From JAUSIF01 sp964620215 (GTDB taxonomy: Bacteria; Pseudomonadota; Alphaproteobacteria; Rhizobiales; Xanthobacteraceae), in assembly GCA_964620215.1 (NCBI GenBank), contig CAZUJE010000094.1:1-11709 (forward strand): a DNA stretch of 11,709 bases. Direction: 5' to 3'. The notes beneath the pieces are model-generated. The model was given only the letters and a program-made list of their open reading frames with translations, had not been told where the DNA came from and did not search any database. Positions 6,274 through 11,709 of the stretch are shown here, in pieces. The position numbers and the translations under genes were made by a program. The first letter of the stretch is position 1. Each line of letters begins with the position of its first letter.

Positions 6274-7224
6274 ATGAAGTCCAATCTGAAAACCATTCTG
6301 CTTGCGGGTACGGTTGTGCTCGCTTTCGCCGGAATTGCTCCGGCGCAAGAAATCAAATTGATGACGGGCCCGCAGGGCGGCGTCTGGGTGCCGCTCGGCG
6401 GCCAGTTGAAGGATTTGTGGGAGAAAGCCAAGCCCGGCCTCTCCGTCCAGTCGCTTCCGGGCGCCGGCATCGCCAATGTGCGCGGCATTCAGGAAGGCAA
6501 GACCGAAGTCGGTTTCGGAAACTCAATCTCGACCGTGGACGCCGTCGCAGGCCGCGAGCCTTTCAAGAAGCCGCACGATAATGTCTGCAACGTAGCGACA
6601 CTCTATCCGCAGTATTTCCAGGTCGTCGTTCGCGCCGACAGCGGCATCAATTCCGCCAAGGAACTGAAGGGCAAGTCGATCGCCGCCCAGCCGCGCGGCA
6701 ACACCGCCGAGGAAATCACCAAGCAGTGGCTACAGGTGAACGGCCTTACCTACAACGACATGAAGATGAGCTTCGTCTCCTACACCGACGCGGTGGCGCA
6801 GGTGCAGGACGGCAACGCGGTCGGCTTCACGCTCGGCACCACCATTCCTTCCGGCGCGGTGATGGATCTCGCCTCTGCGCGCGACATCAAGCTGCTCGAT
6901 CTCACCGACCAGCTTGAACCGATGAAGAAACTGAACCCCGGCTACACGTTGGCCGTCGTTCCCAAAGGCACCTATCCGAAGCAGGACAAGGACGTGAACG
7001 TGATCGCCTACGCGACCCACATCGTCGCTTCCTGCAAGCTGCCCGAGGACGTCGTCTATGCGATGACCAAGGCAATGGCCACGAACATCCCGCAGATGGC
7101 GCTGGTCAACAAGGCAATCGCCAGCCTCACACCGAAGATGATGGCCGAGGATATCGGCGTGCCGTTCCACAAGGGTGCCGCGAAATATTACAAGGAAGCA
7201 GGCATCTCCGTGGTCACCAACTAA
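6274..7224 (+). CDS. TAXI family TRAP transporter solute-binding protein
   Basis: This is a periplasmic binding protein that captures a solute and delivers it to the TRAP permease encoded next to it. The 316-residue product begins with a signal peptide (basic MKSNLK, a hydrophobic core, then a likely cut after APA at residue 24 before QEIKL). The mature part opens with TGPQGGVWVPLGGQL, typical of the TAXI branch, followed by LPGAGIANVRGIQEGKTEVGF, and shows the two-lobe layout and length of that family. Known or proposed TAXI ligands include glutamate and related organic acids, but this sequence does not show the ligand. The start at 6274 is chosen because GGGAG (6263-6267) lies 6 bases upstream and the signal peptide begins there; an in-frame start at 6124 would add 50 non-signal residues. 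A strong terminator-like hairpin follows the stop, before the permease gene. Confidence 0.93.
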   Translation: MKSNLKTILLAGTVVLAFAGIAPAQEIKLMTGPQGGVWVPLGGQLKDLWEKAKPGLSVQSLPGAGIANVRGIQEGKTEVGFGNSISTVDAVAGREPFKKPHDNVCNVATLYPQYFQVVVRADSGINSAKELKGKSIAAQPRGNTAEEITKQWLQVNGLTYNDMKMSFVSYTDAVAQVQDGNAVGFTLGTTIPSGAVMDLASARDIKLLDLTDQLEPMKKLNPGYTLAVVPKGTYPKQDKDVNVIAYATHIVASCKLPEDVVYAMTKAMATNIPQMALVNKAIASLTPKMMAEDIGVPFHKGAAKYYKEAGISVVTN

Positions 7225-7235
7225 AAGAAAAAGAT

Positions 7236-7276
7236 AACCGGCGACCCAAGTTTCGGTCCAAGGGTCGCCGGTTTTT
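7236..7276 (+). terminator. Intrinsic-terminator-like hairpin between the two TRAP genes
   Basis: AACCGGCGACCC (7236-7247) and GGGTCGCCGGTT (7262-7273) are exact 12-bp reverse complements around a 14-base loop. A T-run (7272-7276, continuing TCTT) follows directly. The stem is preceded by an A-rich run (7223-7235), so it might also work in the other direction. It sits 11 bases after the binding-protein stop and ends before the ribosome site of the permease (GGGGGGA at 7283-7289). Partial termination or 3'-end protection here would give more binding protein than permease. Confidence 0.8.
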
Positions 7277-7293
7277 CTTGTCGGGGGGACAAG

Positions 7294-9183
7294 ATGGCCA
7301 GCGTAAGCATGGACACGGCTGAATCCGGCTATGGCCGTTTCATCCGCTACACGGTAGCGGCTGTCGCCATCACGATGGTCATCTATCATATGTGGATGAT
7401 CGTGATCGGCACGCCCGAAGCGATCATCTTCCGCGGCACCCATTTGATGTTCGCGTTGGCGCTCTGCTTCCTGATTTATGGAAGCAAGGTCGGCTTGATC
7501 CGCCCGATTCCGAATTTCCTCGATTATCTTTGGCTGGCGGCGAGCGTCGCCTCCATCCTCTACCTTTTCATCAATTACGAGTACATCATCACGCGCATCT
7601 ATTACATCGACGATCTTACTGTCGGAGACTGGGTTTTCGGCATCATCTGTGTCGTCGCGGTCACCGAAGCGACGCGCCGCTGCGTCGATCTCGCCCTCCC
7701 GGTCACCTCGCTGATTTTCCTTTTCTATGGATTGTTCATTGCAAAGCTAAATCCAGAAACGCTGCTCGACCAGCTCTATCTCACAACCGAAGGAATCTTC
7801 GGGCAGGCGCTCGCGGTGTCGGCGTCGTTTGTCATCATCTTTGTGGTGTTCGGCAGTTTCATGGAGAAGACCGGCGTCGGCCAGTTGTTCATGGACTTCG
7901 CCATGGCCTTGACCGGACGTTACGCGGGTGGCCCGGGCAAGGTATCGGTCATCAGCTCCAGCCTGTTCGGCACGATTTCCGGCAGCGCCGTCGCCAACGT
8001 GATGGTGGACGGACCAATCTCGATTCCGCTGATGAAACGTTCCGGCTTCAAGCCGCATTTCGCGGCGGGCGTCGAAGCGACAGCCTCCACCGGCGGGCAA
8101 ATCATGCCGCCGATCATGGGTGCCGCCGCCTTCGTCATGGCGGAATTTCTCGCCGTTCCCTACGCCCAGGTGGTGATTTGGGCGGTGATCCCGGCGATCC
8201 TCTATTACATCGCATGTTTCTGCGCGGTGCATTTCGAAGCGAAGCGCCAGGGCATTCTGGGCGTGTCGCGATCGGAATTGCCTCGACTGCGGATCGTGAT
8301 GGCCGAGCGCGGGCATTTGTTCCTGCCGATCATCATCCTGCTGGTCGTGATGTATTCGGGCTACAGTTCGCCGATGGCGGCGTTGATCGCGACGCTTTCC
8401 TGCTTTCCGGTCGCGGCACTTCGCAAGTCGACGCGCGTGAACTGTACCCTTCAAAACGTACTGGATGCGATGATCGAGGGCGCCAAGAACTCCCTCCCGG
8501 TCGCGCTCGCCTGCGCCGCGGCCGGCATCATGATCGGCGTGGTGACGCTCTCCGGTCTTGGCATCGTGTTCACGCAGTGGGTGGTGGCGCTGGCACAGGA
8601 TTATCTGTTCCTGGCGCTCGTGATGACCATGATCGCGGCGATCGTGCTCGGCACCGGCCTGCCGACGACGCCCTCCTACATCCTGCTCGTGGCGCTGCTT
8701 ATTCCGGCCATCATCAAGCTCGGCGTGCCTGAGCCCGCGGCGCATATGTTCGCATTCTACTTCGCGGTGCTATCGGCGATCACGCCGCCGGTGGCGCTGG
8801 CGGTGTTCGCCGCGGCGGGACTTGCGAAAGCCGATATGTGGGATTCAGGCTGGGCCGCCATGAAAATCGGCGCCGCCGGGTTCATCGTGCCCTTCATGTT
8901 TGTGTACCAGCCGGCATTGCTCATGATCGGCACATGGCCGGAAATCATCCTTGCCTCGCTGACCGCAAGTATCGGTATCGCGCTCTTTGCCGGCGGCCTG
9001 CACGGTTATTTCGTGACGCGCGCAAGCATATGGCAGCGCGGTGTGCTGGTGGCGGCGGGATTCTTCCTAGTCTTTCCGGGTACGTGGACCGACGCGGCCG
9101 GAATCGCCTTGGCGGCGTTCGTCATCATCGTTCAATGGATGACCCGCCGCGACGAACGGGCGGCGGCGAAGACGGCCAAGTAA
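7294..9183 (+). CDS. TRAP transporter fused permease (DctQ-like plus DctM-like), TAXI type
   Basis: This is the membrane part of a TRAP secondary transporter, which uses an ion gradient to import the solute brought by the binding protein. The 629-residue chain has the small-subunit-like segments fused to the large subunit. Four to five helices occupy roughly residues 15-145 (DctQ-like). The DctM-like domain follows from about 165 to 550, and extra helices lie near 550-615. Family landmarks include STGGQIMPP at 265-273, GTGLPTTPSY at 453-462 and SAITPPVALAVF near 494-505. No separate DctQ gene is present, as expected for the fused TAXI type. The protein is somewhat short compared with many fused permeases. 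The ATG at 7294 has a GGGGGGA 4 bases upstream. The gene is in an operon with the TAXI binding protein, behind a terminator-like hairpin, and it ends 20 bases from the stop of the convergent 175-aa gene. Confidence 0.95.
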   Translation: MASVSMDTAESGYGRFIRYTVAAVAITMVIYHMWMIVIGTPEAIIFRGTHLMFALALCFLIYGSKVGLIRPIPNFLDYLWLAASVASILYLFINYEYIITRIYYIDDLTVGDWVFGIICVVAVTEATRRCVDLALPVTSLIFLFYGLFIAKLNPETLLDQLYLTTEGIFGQALAVSASFVIIFVVFGSFMEKTGVGQLFMDFAMALTGRYAGGPGKVSVISSSLFGTISGSAVANVMVDGPISIPLMKRSGFKPHFAAGVEATASTGGQIMPPIMGAAAFVMAEFLAVPYAQVVIWAVIPAILYYIACFCAVHFEAKRQGILGVSRSELPRLRIVMAERGHLFLPIIILLVVMYSGYSSPMAALIATLSCFPVAALRKSTRVNCTLQNVLDAMIEGAKNSLPVALACAAAGIMIGVVTLSGLGIVFTQWVVALAQDYLFLALVMTMIAAIVLGTGLPTTPSYILLVALLIPAIIKLGVPEPAAHMFAFYFAVLSAITPPVALAVFAAAGLAKADMWDSGWAAMKIGAAGFIVPFMFVYQPALLMIGTWPEIILASLTASIGIALFAGGLHGYFVTRASIWQRGVLVAAGFFLVFPGTWTDAAGIALAAFVIIVQWMTRRDERAAAKTAK

Positions 9184-9187
9184 ATTT

Positions 9188-9202
9188 CGGAGTAGCGCTC
9201 CG
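9188..9202. terminator. Possible short bidirectional hairpin between convergent genes
   Basis: CGGAG (9188-9192) and CTCCG (9198-9202) can pair around TAGCG, in the 20 bases between the stops of the permease gene and the convergent 175-aa gene. Position is suggestive, but the stem is only 5 bp and only TT follows on the plus strand, so this is weak. Confidence 0.25.
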
Positions 9203-9203
9203 T

Positions 9204-9731
9204 TCAGATGCGCTGGTTGATGCTGCTGACGCAGTCGTTGTTCATCTCATTAAACAGACCGTCCGCCTTCTCGAACAGCTTGTCGATGCCCGAAGGAGCG
9301 GTCGAACGCGCCGCGGCGGGAATCTTGCCGAGTTCGGCCGAAAGCGCTGAGTATCTCGCGCGTTTTTCCTCGCCCTGAAAATTCGCGAGATAGGTGCCGA
9401 GCGCCGCGAAGCGGCTCACCGCGTTCGCAGTCTCCGACTCGAACGGGAAGATCGCCGCGGGCGAGCGGTCACGCTCGGCTGCTGCTGCGAGCGTCGCCGC
9501 TTTCAGCTTGATCTGGAAATAACCGTCGATCAGTTCCTTGCAGGTGCGCGCGGTCTCGCTGCGCGAGACGCTGGACTGAATCAGTTCGACGAACTTCGTG
9601 TTCAGATAGCCCTGATAGAACGAAGTCACGAGCGACAGGGCCGCCACGAAAAACGAAACCACTGCAAACGGGTTCTGTTTCAGGAAGCCGAATTTCATGA
9701 GTGGTGGCTCGGTGGGTTTTACGTCGCTCAT
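9204..9731 (-). CDS. Single-helix membrane-anchored protein of unknown function, 175 aa
   Basis: I do not recognise this protein. A short cytoplasmic N-terminus (MSDVKPTEPPLMKFGFLKQN) is followed by one membrane helix at about residues 21-41 and then a roughly 130-residue, mostly helical, probably periplasmic domain. That domain contains two cysteines (64 and 167) far apart in sequence, which could form a disulfide. The frame extends to 9767, but the start is set at 9731 because GGAGG lies 5 bases upstream and the added 12 residues look non-coding. It lies 52 bases after the 133-aa membrane protein on the same strand, so it may be the last gene of the pdhC transcript. It ends close to the convergent TRAP permease. 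Confidence 0.75.
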   Translation of the reverse strand: MSDVKPTEPPLMKFGFLKQNPFAVVSFFVAALSLVTSFYQGYLNTKFVELIQSSVSRSETARTCKELIDGYFQIKLKAATLAAAAERDRSPAAIFPFESETANAVSRFAALGTYLANFQGEEKRARYSALSAELGKIPAAARSTAPSGIDKLFEKADGLFNEMNNDCVSSINQRI

Positions 9732-9736
9732 GGCGG

Positions 9737-9741
9737 CCTCC
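9737..9741 (-). promoter_or_regulatory. Ribosome binding site deciding the start of the 175-aa protein
   Basis: GGAGG on the minus strand stands 5 bases (CCGCC) before the ATG at 9731. It favours that start over the in-frame one at 9767. Confidence 0.7.
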
Positions 9742-9783
9742 AGGGTAATCCGCGAGGGTTTTCGCAAGCCGGATCGGGCAACG

Positions 9784-10185
9784 TCAAGCGGGGCTTGTTC
9801 TCATACGGAAAATCCGCCGCTGCACCGCGATTCCAAGCAGAACGGGGATCGGGCCAAGCAGCAAAGCGCGGAAATCTTCCATCGCCCGGCCCGCCGACAT
9901 GCCGGACTTCATGAAAGCTGCGATCAGAAACGCCACGATCGCTCCCGCCGCCAGCCACGCCGCGATGTCAATTGCGCGCACACTGCGAAACAGCGCGACG
10001 ATTGAAAACACGATCAGCATGAAAACCAACGCGGCGAGGATGCCGATCAGGCTGAAGTCACGGTCCATGCCGCAGGTATCGCTCTGGCATGTGATGAGGT
10101 TCGCGGCGAACCAGAAACCGGCGCTGGCGAGGCCGGATGCAAGTCCGGCGAGAGCAACAGTCGAAATCCAGTGAAGGGAAAGCAT
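9784..10185 (-). CDS. Four-helix membrane protein of unknown function, 133 aa
   Basis: I do not recognise this protein. Hydrophobic segments lie near residues 7-29, 45-66, 72-92 and 106-122, with a basic C-terminus (QRRIFRMRTSPA). A cysteine pair (33 and 38, TCQSDTC) sits in the loop after the first helix, where a disulfide is possible. The frame is open to 10248, but that start would overlap the previous gene by 59 bases. The ATG at 10185 lies 4 bases after the previous stop (TGAGCTGATG), which suggests translational coupling and gives an N-terminus just before the first helix. It has the same size and helix layout as the 135-aa protein encoded just upstream, so the two may act as a pair, but I see no clear sequence similarity between them. 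Confidence 0.7.
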   Translation of the reverse strand: MLSLHWISTVALAGLASGLASAGFWFAANLITCQSDTCGMDRDFSLIGILAALVFMLIVFSIVALFRSVRAIDIAAWLAAGAIVAFLIAAFMKSGMSAGRAMEDFRALLLGPIPVLLGIAVQRRIFRMRTSPA

Positions 10186-10189
10186 CAGC

Positions 10190-10597
10190 TCAAACTTTCT
10201 GGCGGGCGCGGGCCGCGCGTCTGCGGAAGATGAGCCATTGCGCGGCAATGATTGTCCAGAAAGTCAACGCGAACGCAATGAACAGCTTCACTTCGCGCCA
10301 TGCGGTGTCCAGCGGATAGCTGTCGGCCAACGACCATGCGGAAAAGCCCGCGAACAGTGCCGCGACCACGGCGATCATCCACATTGCAGTCTTGTCGGTA
10401 ACGTGTGGCTGTCCCTTGGCGGCGGACCAACGCAGCAGAAAGACGGCAGCCACCAACAGTGTTACCGGCGCAATCGACATGAAAACGAGGATGAAAACTT
10501 CCTTGGCTTTGGTCCAATCGGCGATGATGACGGCGATCAACCCGCCGGCGACGCCGGATATGACGATGGCAGCGAGCGAGGTAAAGATCGCCCGCAT
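10190..10597 (-). CDS. Four-helix membrane protein of unknown function, 135 aa
   Basis: I do not recognise this protein. Four hydrophobic segments fall near residues 5-26, 33-56, 70-91 and 102-124, with a strongly basic tail (RRRAARARQKV) that should be cytoplasmic by the positive-inside rule. The ATG at 10597 lies 5 bases after the pdhC stop codon (TAG at 10605-10603) and 10190 is 4 bases before the next start. The three genes are therefore packed as one transcript and are probably translationally coupled. A weak AGGCG before the ATG is the only ribosome site. The tight link to pdhC suggests co-expression with PDH, but nothing in the sequence shows a role in the complex. Confidence 0.75.
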   Translation of the reverse strand: MRAIFTSLAAIVISGVAGGLIAVIIADWTKAKEVFILVFMSIAPVTLLVAAVFLLRWSAAKGQPHVTDKTAMWMIAVVAALFAGFSAWSLADSYPLDTAWREVKLFIAFALTFWTIIAAQWLIFRRRAARARQKV

Positions 10598-10602
10598 GAC
10601 GC

Positions 10603-11709
10603 CTACAGCACCATCCGTACCGGATGCTCGATGATTTCCTTGAAGGCGGAAATCAGTTGCGCGCCGAGGGCGCCGTCCACCGCGCGGTGATCGACCGAAA
10701 GTGTAGCGGTCATCATGTTAGCGGCCTCGATCTTGCCATCGCGCACTACCGCCCGCTCTTCACCGGCACCGATTGCAAGAATGGAAGCGTGCGGCGGGTT
10801 GATGACGGCGGCGAATTCGCGGATGCCGTACATGCCCAGATTCGACACCGCCGCCGAGCCGCCCTGATATTCATTCGGCTTCAGTTTTTTGTCCTTGGCA
10901 CGGGACGCCAGATCGCGCATCTCGTTAGAAATAACGGCGAGGGTTTTCTCGTCGGCCTTGCGCACGACCGGCGTGATCAATCCGTTGGGGATCGCGACCG
11001 CGACACCAATGTCGGCATGGTGATGCTTCAGCATCCCGCTTTCGGTCCAGGTGACATTTGCGTCGGGAATCTTGATGAGCGCCAGGGCCAGCGCCTTGAT
11101 GACGAAATCGTTCACGGACAGACGGAATTTCGGCTTGCCGTCCACCATGGGTGCCGCCTCATTGATTTCCTTGCGCGCGGCCAAGAGCGCGTCGATCTGG
11201 ATGTCGACCGTCAGATAGTAGTGCGGAACGGTGAGTTTCGATTCCAGCAATCTCTTTGCAATGGTCTTCCGCATGGAGTCGTGCGGGACGAAATCAAACG
11301 TGCCTTCCTGGTAGAAGGCGCGGATCTGCGCATCGGACGGTGCTTGAATGCCGATGGGCGCGCCCGCCCCTGGCGCTGCCGGCGCGCGCATCGCAACCCC
11401 GCCGGATTTCGCCTGCTCCACGTCGCGTGCAACCACGCGGCCATGCGGACCGGAGCCCTGCACGCGAGAAACATCAATATTGGATTCCTTCGCGAGACGC
11501 TTTGCGAGCGGTGACGCGAAGGTGCGCGCGCCTGAACCGTTCGCGACTTTTGCAACGGGTGCTGGCGCGGGCGATGGAGCTTTTGCAGCTTGCGATACCG
11601 GAACTGGCGCGCTGGCGAGCTTCGCAGGCGCGGGTGCAGGCTTTGCCTCCGCTTTCGGAGCGGCAGCAACCTTCGGCACGGGCGCATCCTTGATCGCCGA
11701 TTTATCTTC
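10603..11709 (-). CDS. pdhC: Pyruvate dehydrogenase E2, dihydrolipoyl acetyltransferase (partial, N-terminus outside)
   Basis: E2 is the core of the PDH complex and transfers acetyl groups from its lipoyl domain to CoA. The frame stays open to the right edge, so the start and the N-terminal lipoyl domain are missing; 368 residues are visible. In order these are an Ala/Pro-rich flexible linker (visible residues about 8-60), the E1/E3-binding domain (about 62-98, with ASPLAKRLAKE and GSGPHGRVVARDVE), a second short linker, and the catalytic acetyltransferase domain (about 135-368) ending with the active-site motif DHRAVDG (His341, Asp345). The catalytic domain and order are those of the alphaproteobacterial PDH E2 rather than the 2-oxoglutarate dehydrogenase E2, although that second assignment cannot be strictly excluded without the rest. 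The usual full length is about 440-460, so roughly 80-90 residues are missing. pdhA and pdhB would be expected just outside the window. Small membrane protein genes follow at 5 bases. Confidence 0.95.
   Translation of the reverse strand, partial: EDKSAIKDAPVPKVAAAPKAEAKPAPAPAKLASAPVPVSQAAKAPSPAPAPVAKVANGSGARTFASPLAKRLAKESNIDVSRVQGSGPHGRVVARDVEQAKSGGVAMRAPAAPGAGAPIGIQAPSDAQIRAFYQEGTFDFVPHDSMRKTIAKRLLESKLTVPHYYLTVDIQIDALLAARKEINEAAPMVDGKPKFRLSVNDFVIKALALALIKIPDANVTWTESGMLKHHHADIGVAVAIPNGLITPVVRKADEKTLAVISNEMRDLASRAKDKKLKPNEYQGGSAAVSNLGMYGIREFAAVINPPHASILAIGAGEERAVVRDGKIEAANMMTATLSVDHRAVDGALGAQLISAFKEIIEHPVRMVL

Noticed and set aside
7392..8732. Plus-strand frame of 446 codons overlapping the TRAP permease
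   Set aside because: It is a second-frame shadow with an Arg/His-rich product, fully inside the permease gene.
7747..8745. Minus-strand frame of 332 codons opposite the TRAP permease
   Set aside because: The product is Arg/His/Asp-rich and low in hydrophobic content, the usual shadow of a membrane protein gene. The plus strand is a clear permease.
10624..11514. Plus-strand frame of 296 codons opposite pdhC
   Set aside because: It is antisense to the conserved E2 catalytic domain and has no recognisable features.

Overview
The window looks like chromosomal DNA of an alphaproteobacterium, most likely a member of the Hyphomicrobiales (Rhizobiales) near the Bradyrhizobiaceae/Xanthobacteraceae. 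This rests on the high G+C content, the protein sequences of the pyruvate dehydrogenase (PDH) and lipoate genes, and their clustering (pdhC, lpd, lipA and a RatA/COQ10-like gene on one strand). Genus cannot be fixed from the sequence alone. Genes are tightly packed and no stretch over about 205 bases lacks a gene. I see no tRNA, rRNA, CRISPR array, insertion sequence or phage gene.

Layout from left to right. (1) 1-816 (-): N-terminal part of a membrane-embedded spermidine-synthase-like protein (fused MFS/spermidine synthase), cut by the window edge. (2) 817-958: divergent intergenic region with several inverted repeats. (3) 959-2692 (+): a 577-residue membrane protein of unknown function. (4) 2696-6068 (-): a run of five genes in the transcription order 66-aa membrane protein, lpd (E3), GlsB/YeaQ-type membrane protein, lipA, RatA/COQ10-like START-domain protein. 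(5) 6069-6273: divergent promoter region. (6) 6274-9183 (+): a two-gene TAXI-type TRAP transporter (periplasmic binding protein and fused permease) with a strong hairpin plus T-run between the two genes. (7) 9204-11709 (-): pdhC (E2, N-terminus outside the window) followed by two four-helix membrane proteins and a one-helix protein, all unrecognised.

How the genes work together. PdhC and Lpd are the E2 and E3 subunits of the PDH complex. LipA makes the lipoyl cofactor that E2 carries, so regions 4 and 7 form one functional block for acetyl-CoA formation. The RatA/COQ10-like protein is translationally coupled to lipA and probably serves ubiquinone-dependent respiration. The TRAP operon sits inside this block on the opposite strand, so lpd-lipA must have their own promoter. 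Whether the transporter feeds this pathway, for instance by importing an organic acid, cannot be decided here.

No clearly new defence, mobile or RNA system was found. The best leads are the intra-operon terminator of the TRAP genes, the TRAP insertion that splits the PDH block, the perfect inverted repeat over the start codon of the spermidine-synthase-like gene, and the unrecognised membrane proteins attached to pdhC and lpd.
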